This document shows, one piece after another, positions 43,846-56,837 of a stretch of 64,000 nucleotides of DNA. Position numbers and translations under genes: made by a program. Source of the stretch: Hysterangium stoloniferum (lineage: Eukaryota; Basidiomycota; Agaricomycetes; Hysterangiales; Hysterangiaceae); NCBI GenBank assembly GCA_015178975.1, contig WHVD01000191.1, positions 82,080 through 146,079 of the forward strand, given 5' to 3'. Every line of letters begins with the position of its first letter. Position 1 is the first letter of the stretch. The notes under the pieces were generated by a model. It did no database searches, was not told the DNA's origin, and saw only the letters and a list, made by a program, of their open reading frames with translations.

Positions 43846-44413
43846 TGTTAAGTGCCATGTCAGGAACTTATTCTGGGACTATTGGGAAATGTCTGAGAAC
43901 TTGGAAACCTCAGGATAGTTCAGGACATTGGCTTCAGCTTATGTGCTGCACCTCTACACAAACACTCAGAATGTCCTTAATTTCAAAGACAGGATTTATG
44001 CCAGAAGATTATGAATATTCAGAGTTCTGAAGAGTTCCAAATATTGAGCATACAGAGAGAAGGAAGGAATAAGAAACTAAGTCAATATCAGATCTAAGGT
44101 AAAGTACAAATTCATGGAAACTAATATATGTAAGTTCTCTTGTTATTGTACTACAAACTAAGATCACAATAAGACAGATTCAGTAGTATTATGAAATGGG
44201 AATACAACAAGCAAACAAGTGAATACTTGTCAACTGACAAGTTACCAAATGCAGAACAAGGATGAGATCCAGAAGTATGGGAACTATAAATGTTCCATAG
44301 TTGGAAGTCGGGATCAGATATTGAGGTGGGAAGTCAGATCAGAGACTTGGGACAGAAAGTCAGATGTTTTGGATAATATCAGATGTTGAGGTATCTAGGA
44401 ATGGGTCATAACA
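43846..44413 (-). repeat. Solo LTR, family C, with AAGGC duplication
   Basis: TGTTAAGTGCCATGTC...GGTCATAACA, flanked by perfect AAGGC duplications (43841-43845, 44414-44418). It is an older, CpG-depleted copy of the 56110-56652 LTR. Confidence 0.88.
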
Positions 44414-44733
44414 AAGGCCTCTTGTCATTCTTTTTGTAGTTTGAGGGGTTGTTGCTGTTGTTGGGATTATTACAGGGTGACTTACTGTTGCTGGCAGTCT
44501 TATTGGATTTGTCTGGCAGATTTTCTTGGGCAATTTCTGATTGATGTTCCCAATAGACTTATTTCTCAAAATTATATACTCAATGCCTTTATCAATCAAT
44601 GGAGCCCTAAATCTCAAGGCATATACATATTAAGTGAAAATATTCAGTTTCATATAGGTAATATTTTATACAATTCCATGCTATAACACAGGTCAGAAGA
44701 GGCTATGAATATCTTGTTAAATTATATAAGTAG

Positions 44734-45335
44734 TGTTAAGATCTAAGCTGAGTGGGAGGGGAGGCTCTAAGTTGGAGGGGCTGATGATGATAACATAGTC
44801 AATCAGGGCTAACAATAGAGATCATACTAAGTTGGGAGGTTTGACTCTACATATAAACATAGTGGAGCTTGGCTTCAACTTATGTGTTGTTCCCTCACAC
44901 AAACTGTTAGGGTGCTCCAATATTTCAAACAGGGCAGATAGTATAGCTCAATCGACTGGAGGGCCAAATTACTAAGAGTCATGAGGTGAGGGGTTCATGG
45001 CTTGCTGAAGATATTTTTGAGGGTATTAGACAAGGAGTTGTAGGACTGAGAACTAGAAGGGGGTAATCTAGGTCAATATTTGAACTGAAAAAACTGTAGC
45101 ATATATGAAGGAGGTTTATACTACAGTGAGATGGGATGATCAGAAGGCTGATCAGAGAAGCAAGAGTGATGGGTCAGAAGGAAGTAGGGAAATGAACAGG
45201 GATCCAAACAAGACTAAATACAAAACATTTAACAAAGTATACTAAAACAGTGTGAGGTGGCAAATGGGATGTATATGTACATGGAAACAGTGGGGAGGGA
45301 AGTGAACATACATAATGAAAAACTAAAGTACTACA
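44734..45335 (-). repeat. LTR family A copy, truncated by family D LTR
   Basis: Starts TGTTAAGATCTAAGC and carries GGAGCTTGGCTTCAACTTAT near 44871, but is cut off at 45335 where a family D LTR begins. Confidence 0.65.
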
Positions 45336-46092
45336 TGTTAGGACTGGAAAATCTGCCGGGCTCCAGACCCCATCCTACATGCACCCGACTTGCTATACCA
45401 AGTTACAGCTAAACTGGAAAACCTGCCAGGACCCAGACATCAAGCCTGTCTACACCTGACCCTCTGTGTCTCGCACATCAGTCATTGGACTCTGCTGGGA
45501 CCTGTGCATGACCTGTGCATGTATGTATAGCCTGTCTACGCCTGACTCCCTGTGTCTTGTGTATCAGTCACCAGACTCCACTGGGACCTGCATATATCAA
45601 AGCCTGTCTATGTCCAACTCCATTCCATACACCAGTCACCAGGCTCTGCCCAGATAACCTGACAGCTCTCTAACTGAGCTCTGTTCCTGTTATGGTCTAA
45701 TGACCTGTCATGTTTCGGACTCTGCCTCTGTTCCATTCCATTCCTAACACCTAATTTGGTGTTTACTTATCTCATTTCATGATTACTTGTTTGGATCTCA
45801 TTATTACCGGATTTGGTATTGCATACATTCTACAGTCTATATACACTAGCTAATGTTGTACATACAATCCAGTCAGAAATCAACTAAGTTTTCAGACTAA
45901 GTCCTCCCCCAGTTACTTAGTACATACCCACTCCATCCCCATCTCACAATGCTATTGACCTCATCAGAGCCCACAGGCTTTCCAACTGGTCCCCCCTCTG
46001 TCCCCATCTCTCATATCACAATGCTCGCTATTGACTTTGTTGGAGCCTGCAGGCTTTCTGACTGGTCTCTTGACATATTAACTGTTGACCTA
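45336..46092 (+). repeat. LTR family D copy, 3' truncated
   Basis: Starts TGTTAGGACTGG and follows the family D plus-sense sequence, including TCTATATACACTAGC and AATCCAGTCAGAAATC near 45870. It is replaced at 46093 by the next LTR before its own core motif. Confidence 0.7.
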
Positions 46093-46915
46093 TGTTAGGG
46101 TACATACACGGTGGGTTTCCGGAGAAACCCGCGGATTATCCAGTAGGACTTGGCTTCAGCTTATAGGCTGCACCCTCACGAGATCGTGTTGTCCAATTTC
46201 AGACAGGTGGATGGGAATCCTGGGGAGTCTGGGCAGGGTTTGTGGGTCAAGGGGTCATAGGTTGGAGGTTGTGGGTTGAGGGGTCATGAGTCGAGATAGA
46301 TCAGAGAGATAGATGTGCCGGAGCCCATGGGCTCCGACTAGTGTGAGTGGTGTAACTCAAGTAGGAGTTTAGAGTGGAAAATGTATTAGATTACTGGGGG
46401 AAATCTAAGCCAATTTTCTGACTGGATTGTATGTACAACATCTGCCAGACTAAATAGACCGTGGAATGAATGACATACCAAATCCAGTAATAATGAAACA
46501 GAACTAGCAAAACATAAAATGGGAATAGTAAACACCAATTTGGTGTTAGGAATGGGATGGAACAGAGTGGAGTCTGAATCGTGACAAATCATAAACCATA
46601 CTGGGAAATGGAGTGGGAGCAGAGTCCAAATCATGACAGGTCATTTGACTAAAATGGGAATGGGGCTCTGTTAGAGGGATGACGAGTTTTACAAGTGGGG
46701 TCCAGTGACTGACACGTGGGGCGAGGTCGGATGTAGACAGGGACAGAGTCTGGTGGGTATTCCAGTGACTGAAACACAACGTAATGAAGTCAAACATAGA
46801 CAAGTCTGATGTACGGAGTCTGGTGGGAATTCCGGTGAACTTACAATGGGTGTGTATAGGGCGTGGGTGTGTGTAAGTTAGTGCCCGGAGTCCGGTGGGA
46901 ATTCCAGTTGTAACA
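46093..46915 (-). repeat. LTR family D copy, minus sense
   Basis: Starts TGTTAGGGTACATACACGG and ends CCAGTTGTAACA. Core CTTGGCTTCAGCTTATAGG is near 46149. It is the closest relative in the window of 9663-10457. Flanks (ACCTA, GGTGC) do not match, so one side was probably lost or recombined. Confidence 0.75.
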
Positions 46916-47048
46916 GGTGCTCTGGCATTTCAAAACAAGTAGGAAGTATATAAAAAAATATTATTATGATGCTTAGCTTGTACACTGGGAGGCTGGAGAC
47001 TAAGGATCAGAGAGGACTAAGCTATGGCATGGCTAGAGGCTAAGGCAA

Positions 47049-47604
47049 TGTTATGACTGGAAAACCCATTGGGAGCCAGATCCTACCATACCAGTACCTA
47101 TGTATCTCTCTTTTTACAAGACAATCTACCAACCAGACTCTGATCAGATATCCTGGACCTCTTAGATGCTTGAAGATCTCTGCCCTGATCCATTCTTGAG
47201 TCTGTTTGGTATCTGGTTTATTATTCTCCTGCATTTGTCTATTCCATCTCAACCCTTGTTCTTAGTATGGTCAACCCTGCCTTGGTTCTTCTTTGCCCAC
47301 TTTGTCTTTTTATTACCTTGCTGAATTAGTAGTACAATGATATTTAGTTCTATATAGTCTACTAAACATTTACAATCTGATCAGAAAATCAACTTAGCTG
47401 ACATGGCATATTCTTGGAGCCCCAGCTTCCCTGTCTCCACCTCTTTGCATATTCCCAGACCCATGGATCCCCCATGTCCTCCCATCTGAAATTGGACTCA
47501 ACAATTATGTGAGGGGACAGCACATAAGCTGAAGCCAAGTCCTACCTATCCTGGAACACCTGTGTGTTTCCCTGGATATCCACCTGTAAGCCACAGGCTT
47601 CGCA
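47049..47604 (+). repeat. Solo LTR, family D variant, with GGCAA duplication
   Basis: TGTTATGACTGG...GGCTTCGCA, perfect GGCAA duplications (47044-47048, 47605-47609). The core ACATAAGCTGAAGCCAAGTC is near 47524. Confidence 0.8.
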
Positions 47605-47805
47605 GGCAAGGATTTAGCAGTATGAAACAATACTCCAAAAACATGAAGACATTATCATGCAATTTCTAAAGATGAGAGAGGGGATTCTAAGTTGATATTT
47701 GAACTGAAGAGTAGTAGAATAAATGACAAGAATTTTATACTAAATATATTTGGAAAAACAGAAGGCTGAGTGGTTATGAACAGGGTTAACCTAGAAGAGT
47801 AATGG

Positions 47806-48372
47806 TGTTAAGTCCCATCTCTGGATTCTGCATGGGATCTGACTTTCATCCAAATAACATTCTTGTTGATTCTTGCCACCTCTCTGAATCAATGTCTGCA
47901 TCTGCCCTAGAACCTGCAGTTTTGCTGAAGTTCACCTATTATTTATATGCATTGCTTTTCTAGGTTGGCCCTGTGTTCCATGATGATCAGAACCCTCAGT
48001 TATGATTCCCTTTATTTCTAGTTTTGTAAACCCTAACAATATTGTACTTTTTGTTCATACATATACATATGTTCCATTCCTTATTCTCATTTTAGTCCAC
48101 CCTTTGTTCACTCAATTTGTAGGAAATTACCTGCTCTTGGTATAAATACTGTGATATAAGTTAGTTGATCTAACTGTAGTCTTGCTTGATACCCTACACC
48201 CTCTCAGAACCTGGGCCTGTCCTTGGGTCTGAAAATATGCCAATTCCCCATCTGCCTGAATTAGGACACTGACAGTTCAACAAGGATGCAGCACATAAAC
48301 TGAAGCCAAGTCCAACTCACCCTTGGCATATTTATAGTGTACTGGAACCCCTCATAGACATGGTCCTTAACA
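47806..48372 (+). repeat. Solo LTR, family F
   Basis: TGTTAAGTCCCATC...TGGTCCTTAACA. TATAAATAC near 48140 and the core ACATAAACTGAAGCCAAGTC near 48295 mark plus sense. Flanks AATGG and AACAG match at only three of five positions, so the duplication is worn or absent. Confidence 0.65.
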
Positions 48373-50095
48373 AACAGATATAAAATGATAAGTGAACAGG
48401 CAGGTTCCAGGGCAGGTGCAGATGTTGACTTGGTGAAGTTGCAAAAGTCAACAGGAATGTAATTGGGTCAGAAGTCGGGTCCTGGGTGGGGTCTAGGCAT
48501 GGATGGGTCTTGACACATAGCCAATATAAAAGTCAGGCACAGAGTGGGCTGATGTCTAACATACCTGGATTCCAGTCACAGCAATAACCATTCCTGCCAC
48601 AACTTTAGATATTTCCACTGTGTTATATCCAGTCTCCTTCACAGATGGTTCAACTTTTTTTTTTAATTGTAAACTACTAATAAAATAATTATGAGTGACC
48701 TAAAATCCTACATATATGCCTTAATTGTCTGCCAATATTCACTTTCTTAAGCATCAATTCTAAGATAGATTTCCAAGATAGCTTATACCATTATTAATCA
48801 TGGAGTTTGAATGCCTGGAACGACCAGTCGGTGAAGTGATGCGGCTGGAATGTTCCGCTGCGACCCGATTGCCGGGAGTGTTTTTACAAAAGGCCCGATC
48901 ATGTGCCAGCCCCGATCTAGTAACAAAAAACATCCACATGTCGGAACTTTCTACGTGAAAAGGCTGCAAGAATGAGCTTCAGCTTCATCGATGAACTTTA
49001 TACAATTTGGTCATGAGCAGGAGCGTTAGTTCTACCGGTACTAGTACGCGACTCCAGGTGTTTTAAATTTCTGTGCAATCTCGGTTCATGTGGGCAATGA
49101 CATCATAAATCGCTTCAACGTGCTACAATCAGATTAGATCACAAACACCAATAACAAGTGCTTCTCGGTAACATGTGCTCGATGACCCATGGTCCACAAA
49201 GAACCTCACCGGAAGAATCCACGACTGAAAAGTCTAGAATCCGATGCTATTACTGCGGTAACAACACCCTCTCGCCCTGATGTCCAACTTGAACGGTGTA
49301 TTATGACTATAAGTTATTTCTCTTCGCTCCATCGAAAGACATCTCATGTTGGCGTTTTCGCCAGACAACGCCACTCTCGCAACATTCTCGGCGTATTTGC
49401 AACGAGGCGTTTTGCCCCATTCTCTACTCTACATCACCAGTTCTCTTGTACGTGTAGACACTGAAAATTTTATAAATATAATATCGGGTATCCCCTATGT
49501 TCCCACCGTACAATCAGTAAAATACTCGTCCACCCAAAGCGGTTTTCGCTAGGCCTGGCATGCATATGGCGCTTCATCCACTACTACAGTATCGCCTAAA
49601 TGTCCTACTCAATCAGAAGATAGTCGAGTAGTACATCGGTTACTCCCTTTTCCTGCTAATGTCTCGCTTCCATCTATAGACTGCTCCTGATCGGTCGGTG
49701 CCGGGCTTCCTTCTGAATTAATGTCAACCTAGTAAAAATGGGAAGTCATGAAGCAAAAATATAGTCAAATTTTCTTCGTGGAGACACTGGCGCATCATGA
49801 AAGTTCCTTCCGATATTACGGCTGTTTCACAGAACATTGTCCGTATGACAAAAAGAATCCTTGTCGTACGAACGAATGTAGCCACCACATTGGTTTGCCT
49901 TAACCCCGCCTTTAATTCAGATCCTTCTTGGCATTCCGATGCGATCGATCTCTCTGCCATTCACAACAGCGCTTGCCATAAACATTCTAAAACTCCGGAA
50001 AAAATTGTATATCTACTACTTTAATCACCGATGACGTAAGCGCGCCTTATAAATGTTAAAAAAGGAGTGCCCAATTTGACAAGCTCAACACTGTG
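48373..50095. other. Intergenic region, repeat edge to CDF gene
   Basis: About 48.4-48.76 kb still resembles decayed retroelement DNA; from 48.8 kb CpG content returns to the genic level. Short ORFs (48760-48969 minus, 49189-49464 and 49346-49552 plus) have no recognisable domain and do not splice into an obvious protein. The transporter promoter is within the last few hundred bases. Confidence 0.35.
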
Positions 50096-51991
50096 ATGCC
50101 GCTTTCTCGTTCTTCGAAGATCCGCCTCCTTCTAGCTATCGATGTCGTCTTCTTCATAATTGAGATCACCATTGGTTTGCATTCTCCTCATAGTCGTCAA
50201 ATTGTTACTCACTCCTACACAGGATATGTCGTAGGATCGCTGGCACTGGTAGCAGATAGCTTTCATATGCTCAAGTATGTTGCAGTCGCCCGCATTAATG
50301 AGCAACTCTTCTAATGACCTCTCAAGTGATGTTATGAGTCTCCTTGTCGCTCTCTATGCCATTAAGGCGCGTCGCTTTCATTTTTTGCTCCCAAACCATC
50401 CTCATTCTATTTTTTCTCCAACAGCTTTCTAAAAGCGAAGCTTCGCCGAGATATTCGTACGGGTGGCATCGGGCTGAAATTGTAGCTGCTCTCATAAACG
50501 GAGTGTTCCTTCTCGCTTTATGTTTCACCATTGTCATGGAAGCCATCCAAAGATTCTTTGATACACCAGGTTTGTTTTTTGCTATTCTTATTTTAATAGA
50601 GTTTTGAAAATCTGGTTTATCCCTTCGATAGAGATAACCAATCCTAAGCTGGTTGTTATTGTGGGAGCATTGGGTTTGGCATCCAACCTTTTCGGACTAC
50701 TCCTCTTCCACGGTACGACTCCACCAACTTTGACAGCCTCTGAGAGCAATACTCACGCTAACAACAGAGCACACCCATTCCCATCCTCCCAAAGCTGCAC
50801 CCAAAGCGTCAAATGGAACAGCCGCTGTTTCCCCACCCGAACCTCTACCAATCACACCCAGTCACAACATTGACCCCGAGGATGTACCACCTACATCCGA
50901 AGAATCTCATTCTTTCGATCAACTATATGGATTACCCGCTGCGACGAGAGCGTCTGTTATGCAAACTGCACAAGATATTGCTCAAGGACGTTCTGCGTCG
51001 CCCGTGAGTCACAAAGGGCGATTTAGTATTACCCAGGAAGGAGGGTCCTTCGCTTCTCTTTCTGAGGCGCACCGACGATCTACAGACGCCAGATCAGGCC
51101 GTGGTATCAGTGTGAGCGATTCTCCGCAGGTCCAAATGCACCCCCCAATACTAGCTGAGCCAGAGACGAGGGCGGATTCGATAATCCCGGTCCCTCCTGT
51201 GGCGGTTGAGGACGAGCCCCAGAGCCGACCGCATGAGAAACATGATGCTGGTCACGGATCCATGAACATGCGAGCTCTTATCCTTCATGTGATCGGTGAT
51301 GCTTTAGGGAACGTCGGTGTCATTGCGACCGGTCTCATTATCTGGCTATCGACATGGAAGTACCGTGCTTATTTCGACCCTGTTATCAGTCTTGTTATCA
51401 CTGTGATCATCTTCTCGTCAGCGTTGCCGCTGGGTTTGTTCATTCTCGTCCAACAGCTCACACCTTTCGTTGACATTTTCCTTCTCAAGTCCGCAGTGCT
51501 GCATTTATTTTGTTACAAGCCGTCCCTGCAACGATATCAATACAAGACCTCCGCGAGGATATCCAGAAAGTAGACGGTGTTCTTTCTGTTCACGAGCTAC
51601 ATGTCTGGCAGCTCTCCGAGACCAGGATTGTTGCGTCTGTTCACGTTTGTGTAACTCGGAGGAGAGAGTACATGCAAATAGCACAAGCCATCCAGACAGT
51701 ACTCCATGAACATGGCGTGCATTCCAGTACTATCCAGCCTGAGTTTGATGACACAGAGAGTAGTTCATCTGAAGAGGTATGTTTGATTTTTTCCTATATC
51801 CGAAAGCAGGATGCTGAGTGTCACCATTGAGAACGGGGCAAAGCCACAATGCTTAATTGCTTGTCCACCAGGCAAGGATTGCGCAGTGGATAAGGGCTGC
51901 TGTCGTAAGTGCCGTCCTCTCCTCTCCTCTCCGAAGACACTGTACTCATATCATTTCAATAGCACCGCCAACGCAGCTTGTTGACTTTTGA
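50096..51991 (+). CDS. CDF-family zinc transporter (ZRC1/COT1 type)
   Basis: Nine exons (50096-50174, 50223-50274, 50327-50366, 50425-50569, 50632-50712, 50768-51433, 51490-51776, 51844-51904, 51963-51991) give 479 residues in exact phase. Cation diffusion facilitators export Zn2+ (and often Co2+ or Cd2+) from cytosol to vacuole or ER by proton exchange. Visible: six hydrophobic segments; metal-site motifs SLALVADSFHMLND in TM2 and HVIGDALGNVGVI in TM5; a His-rich loop start (HEHTHSHP) after TM4 with a long Ser/Pro-rich cytosolic insert; the C-terminal cytosolic domain (VDGVLSVHELHVWQL). A Cys-rich tail (CLIACPPGKDC...GCC) is typical of the ZRC1 branch. The intron at 50367-50424 seems to use a GC donor (AAG|GCGCGT). 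The last two exons are small and less certain. Confidence 0.9.
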
Positions 51992-53063
51992 TGGTTAGAC
52001 CATGTATCATATGTGAAATACATTCTTTTAACTACTGATCCTTACAGTTGTATTAAATAATGAGAGTTACGTATCACTAAGTAGTCGGAAACGTTGACAT
52101 AGATGTCGATAACGCAGACAGTTTCTTGAAATAATGCGAGTACGCTGGCTTTTCGCAAATCGAGGGGCATACGACGAGCCATAGCAAATTGTGAACTTGA
52201 ACTTTGACACGGGCCGAGGCGACGATGGTGGAGAGGAGCGGGACGCTGATGTTTTGCCCTGATGTGGTTTGGCTGTCAATCGATACGAGAGGGAAGGAAC
52301 AGCACAGCACATAGGCGTGTAAGAATATCGGTAATAGAGGTGGGGCGGACGCTGTGCTTTCCGCTCATGTCATCCCAGAGGTTAGGAAGAGGATGTATGT
52401 AGCCAGGTTTTCCATTTTGCCGGTAGATGCGGCTGGGCGTTGGTCATCGCAAAACATCGTTTCATGTCAAAGTACAATACTCTTCCTGAGTTGGCTATCA
52501 CCAATGCTTGACGTATCATCAGTTTCGGTTGGGACGTCTATGAGACTGGCTCTTTGGAGGTCTGGTTGTAAGTCAAGGCTCAGGCGTACTCAGGACAACG
52601 ATATATTCGGAGTGTCTCAGCACGACAAGGTTTTTATCTAACTCGATAGTGTTTACAATTATTTTCTCTATTTTTGTCTAGTAATTTTTTCCTTCTTCCC
52701 TGTGTCATATCAGTTTCTATTGTTCCAATCCAGTATAATTACTCGCCAGCTGATACGCCATATCTCAGTCGATTCTACCTTCAGTCTCGACTGAAGTACA
52801 TTATGCACATTTAATCCTTGTTTCTTTCTGTTACTCAACATATTGATTATTTGGGTAAATATTATATTTGTTATAGGTTATGCGCCCTGACTCAAAGTTA
52901 CTGAATAATGATTTGACATAAATAAGACGCTAACTCTAAAACCGTACTGACCCTCGAACCGACCACCAATCTGAAAGCACACTGATCCCCGACCTGATCA
53001 CTGACCTGAAATTGGGCTGACAGTGACCTGACTATAATTGACCACTAAAACATGTCCATGCAA
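51992..53063. other. Intergenic region, genic to repeat transition
   Basis: To about 52.65 kb the DNA is CpG-rich with overlapping short ORFs (52067-52312 minus, 52354-52641 plus) lacking any domain. Beyond, it becomes AT-rich with a run of near-repeats ACTGACCTGA / CTGATCCCCGACCTGATCAC at about 52950-53040. Confidence 0.35.
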
Positions 53064-54330
53064 CTGGCTCTATTCCAACTCCCTTCTGATGAGTGATTTG
53101 ATGGGAACAATTGGTACTCCTGGAGGGAGACCACAGCCAATGCTAGGGGAGTACATGGTTATCTCAATGGAAGTATCACAAGACCTGTGACAACCACTGT
53201 GAATGCACAAGCAACAACAGCAATGGGCTAGTGGGGCTCTGTGATGCCAACCCCAGATGAGTGGGCACAACATGATGTGTACACAAAGGGCATGATCACA
53301 CTCAATGTCAAGAACCCCCTTGGTTTTAGAATCAAATCAATGAAAACAGCTGTGGAGGCTGTCACGAATGTACAAGCTCAAATTTCGATAATATTCAATT
53401 TAATATTTCTTTGACATTCCTTTGACTTTCCAACTCAATTTTCCAACTCAATTTCCAACTTAACTTCTGACTCAACTATTCTTTGACAATATCTTCAACA
53501 ATATTGAATATCTTCGACTTGTCTCAGGTTGATGTCCTTGATGATTTCACTTTGATATCATATTATCATCATAGGTAAATGATATATAGTATATAAGGGC
53601 AATGATAGGAACAAAGGAAGTCAGTCAGAAAACCTGAACTATATTATATTATTTACTGTATTATATAATCGTCGAACTTTTTCCAAGCCTTTCTTCAAAT
53701 TATTTATTCATGAGCCTCTGTGTCCTATCTTTGCCTCACACTTTATCAACAGGACAAATTAATACTTTGTCAAATGAGGCATTTTTATTCAATATTGTTG
53801 AATATTCTTCGATTGTTTATTCGACTTTATTGAGTAAAATTCAATTTGTGACAGAGGCATGGAAAGCACTTACCACAATATATTTTCACTGTTTCTGACA
53901 TTGGATTCCTGAATGTGAAAATCTGCTCTACTCAATGACACATTGATGGTGCAGATCTCACCACCCATTTGCCACTCTCTGGGAAGCTTGGGAGAAAGCA
54001 ACTGGGCATAGCAACATTAGTGACTCTGAATTCCACACCATCATACTGGGCTTGATGCCTAGTGAGTGGTCAACCTACAGTAGGCAACAAAACTGTGCTG
54101 GCTCCAATTTTCTGAATGATTCATCTACCACCATCTACTGGAGGCAAATGACTATATTTTCCCTGCCATAGACTCTAATGGAATTGTCCAGATCAGGACT
54201 CTCATTCCCCACAATACCATTCAAAAATGGCTTGATGAGTTTGTTGAGGCATGTGAGAGCAATTTAGATCAAGGCTGGCAGACAATGCACTGTTTTTGCC
54301 AAGGTGGAGCACAGTATTTGTGAAGAGTCA
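53064..54330 (+). pseudogene. Ty1/Copia gag remnant, split by a solo LTR
   Basis: Plus-strand fragments NNWYSWRETT, GYLNGSITRPVTTT, PDEWAQHDVYTKGMITLNVKN and, after the LTR, WKALTT then THLATLWEAWEKATGHSNIS and GLMPSEWSTY follow the order of Copia-type Gag (UBN2/DUF4219-like) of basidiomycetes. Stops and frameshifts abound, and CpG is nearly absent. No pol follows. Confidence 0.7.
53360..53853. repeat. Solo Copia-type LTR with GAGGC duplication
   Basis: 494 bp, TGTCACGAATGTAC...CAATTTGTGACA, ends forming the inverted TGTCAC/GTGACA. Perfect GAGGC duplications flank it (53355-53359, 53854-53858). It separates Gag residues ..AVEA from WKALT. A decayed relative is at 3372-3741. Confidence 0.9.
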
Positions 54331-55518
54331 TGGAAGTTCTGACCACTCTATATATGAAGAATATCGACTGTTTAGGTATGACATGAAAATATATTGACCA
54401 TCGAAATACAATATAGAAAGTAAAATAGTTTTAGTCAAATTCAGTATCTGTAAGAAACTAAGATGACTAAGAGAGAAGAGAATCAACCTTGCAGTATGTC
54501 AGGGGACAACTTCAAGTTCCCCAAATTCACTCCTAACCTTCCAAAGATCTAGTCTCACAAGTCTAGGATGAGGGCACCCTTCCTTTTATCACATTTTCAA
54601 ACTCAGCTGCACCTTTAGTTAGTCACCCACTAGCTGAGGGCTCCTTAGACTTTTCTCTTTGGATTCCCTCTGCTAGGTAAGTAGTATTATACTCTGTATG
54701 TATGTAAATAGATAGGTATAGACTTACTTCAGTTTCCCTCTGCTAGTGCCCCAACTCAGTCACAGTGTGAGTCAGTGTGGTCTAGAGAGTCGCCCTTACA
54801 CAGTATGATTCCCAAGGATGAGTTAATGAAGTAATGAGTTAAGGGGAGGGAGGATGATACAAGTAATGCAAGATGTGAGCAAAAGTTGATAATGACTCAG
54901 GCTTTGACTATACAGTGTGAAGCTAGATAACAGTTGTAAGTTCAAGTTGGAAGCCATTCAAAATGGCTGAGACCATCCCCAGTCATGACTTACAGGACAC
55001 TAAAAGGGTGTCTTAGCAAGTTGTGGTTACAGGGTAAAAAGTGTCTGCTCCTTTTGTTACACCCACTAATGTACATAAGTATACAGTATGTAGTGCTTAT
55101 AAGGTCTATGTACCCACAGGTATACATACAGTAGATCTTCAAACTAATATAATTGTGTGTAATTAAAGAATTAGATGATTTAGAAAATAGTAGAAAATAA
55201 GAAAAAATATAGGGAATATAGTCTGACAAGATAGCTACAATCCCATTTGTGAAGGGTACCTCTCACAGTATTGTTTTATGTACACACACTTTGGGGAGTG
55301 AGGGAGTCTGGTGATCAATCAGTGGTGGAGAGGATGGGCTGAAGGAGAACATGTATGTAGGCTTCATTTTTTTAATGTTTTGGAATGGATATCTAACTAA
55401 CCTTTAACTAACCCCCTAACCAATCCCCTAACCTGCAATAATCACAGCAGGACACACTGATTTGGTATCTTTTGGATGAACTGTACCATTATGAAGAATC
55501 ACATGGTGATGCACTCCA
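54331..55518. other. AT-rich, unassigned repeat-like DNA
   Basis: No ORF above about 80 codons and few CpG. Short words recur (CTCTGCTAG near 54670 and 54740). Probably old transposon remnants, not assignable by eye. Confidence 0.3.
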
Positions 55519-56109
55519 TGTTATGACTGGAATTCCTGCCAGACTCCAGGCACTAACTTATACGCACCTGCACCCTATATGCACTAATTGTCAGTTTACC
55601 GGAATTCCCGCTGGACTCTGTACATCAGACTTGTCCATGCTCGACTTCGTTACTTCATGTATCAGTCACTGGAATACCTGCCAGACTCCATCCCTGTCTA
55701 TGTCCAACTCTGTCCCACACATCAGTCACCAGACCCCACTCGGAAAACCCATCATCCCTCTAACTGAGCCCCATTCCTGTTATAGTCAAATGACCTGTCA
55801 CGATTTGGACTCCACTTTCATTCTGTCCTGTTCCTAACACCAAGTTTGGTGTTTACTTATCTCATTTTATGTTTGTTAGTTTCATTTTCATTATTACTGG
55901 ATTTGGTATGTTATTCATTCCACAGTCTATATAGTCTGGCAGATGTTGTACATACAATCCAGTCAGAAAATCAGCTTAGATTCTCCCCAGTAATCTTAGT
56001 ATATTTTCTGCTCTAAACTTCTCTTTGAATTACACCGCTCTCACTAGTCGGAGCCCATGGGCTCTGACCCATCTATCACTCAACCTCCAACTTATCTATC
56101 TTGACTCCC
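55519..56109 (+). repeat. LTR family D copy, 3' truncated
   Basis: Starts TGTTATGACTGG and contains TCTATATAGTCTGGCAG and AATCCAGTCAGAAAATCAGC near 55960. It stops at 56109 where a family C LTR begins. Confidence 0.7.
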
Positions 56110-56652
56110 TGTTAAGTGCCATGTCGGGAACTTATTCCGGAACTATCGGAAAGTCACCAGGAAGTCGGAAACTAGTGGATAGGGTCAGGACGTCGGCTTC
56201 AGCTTATGTGCTGCACCTCTACGCAAATGCTTAAAGTCCTTAATTTTGGAAGTAAGGCTTACAATGGAAGATGCGGATATTCAGAGTTCCGAAGAGTTCC
56301 AAATATCGAGCATACAGAAAGACGGGAGGAGGAATAAGAAACTAAGTCGATATCAGATCTAAGGTAAAGTACAAATTCGCGGAAACTAATATAAGTCTAC
56401 TTGTTATTGTACTACAAACTAAGACCATAATAAGATGGAAATGGAAGTGTTCTTAAAATGGAAATACAATAAGACATATTAGGGAGACAATATTCTGAAA
56501 TGGGAATATAACAAACAAACGAGTGAATACTTGTCAACGGACAAATTACCAAATGCGGAACAAGAGAAGAATGCGGATGATACGGTAACTATGATGTTCC
56601 GTAGTCGGAGATTGGAAGTTGGATATTGAAACATCTGGGAACGGGTCGTAAC
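56110..56652 (-). repeat. LTR family C, 3' LTR of minus-sense Gypsy element
   Basis: TGTTAAGTGCCATGTC...GGTCGTAACA. In minus sense a TTATATTAG box (about 56387-56396) is followed ~30 bp on by AGATCTGATATCGACTTAG (from 56360), aligning with the transcript-start signature of families A and B. It is directly preceded (element sense) by the purine tract AACAGGGGGGTAC. Confidence 0.8.
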
Positions 56653-56663
56653 AGTACCCCCCT
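56653..56663 (-). promoter_or_regulatory. Polypurine tract of family C element
   Basis: In element sense AGGGGGGTAC abuts the 3' LTR start TGTTACGACC. This is the position where plus-strand DNA synthesis of LTR retroelements is primed, and it ties this LTR to the internal region to its right. Confidence 0.65.
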
Positions 56664-56837
56664 GTTAGGCCGAAATCCCATAGAGGCAATTAGGTACTGA
56701 GTGATTGAAGCGACGGCTGATTATTATGTGTCATGAAATTTACGCAATTCTGGAGGTGAGAGTTTCGGCTGATATTCTGAGTATAAAAACCTCCAAATAT
56801 TTGAATTAACATTTTTTGTTTCTTCATCCACAACTTG

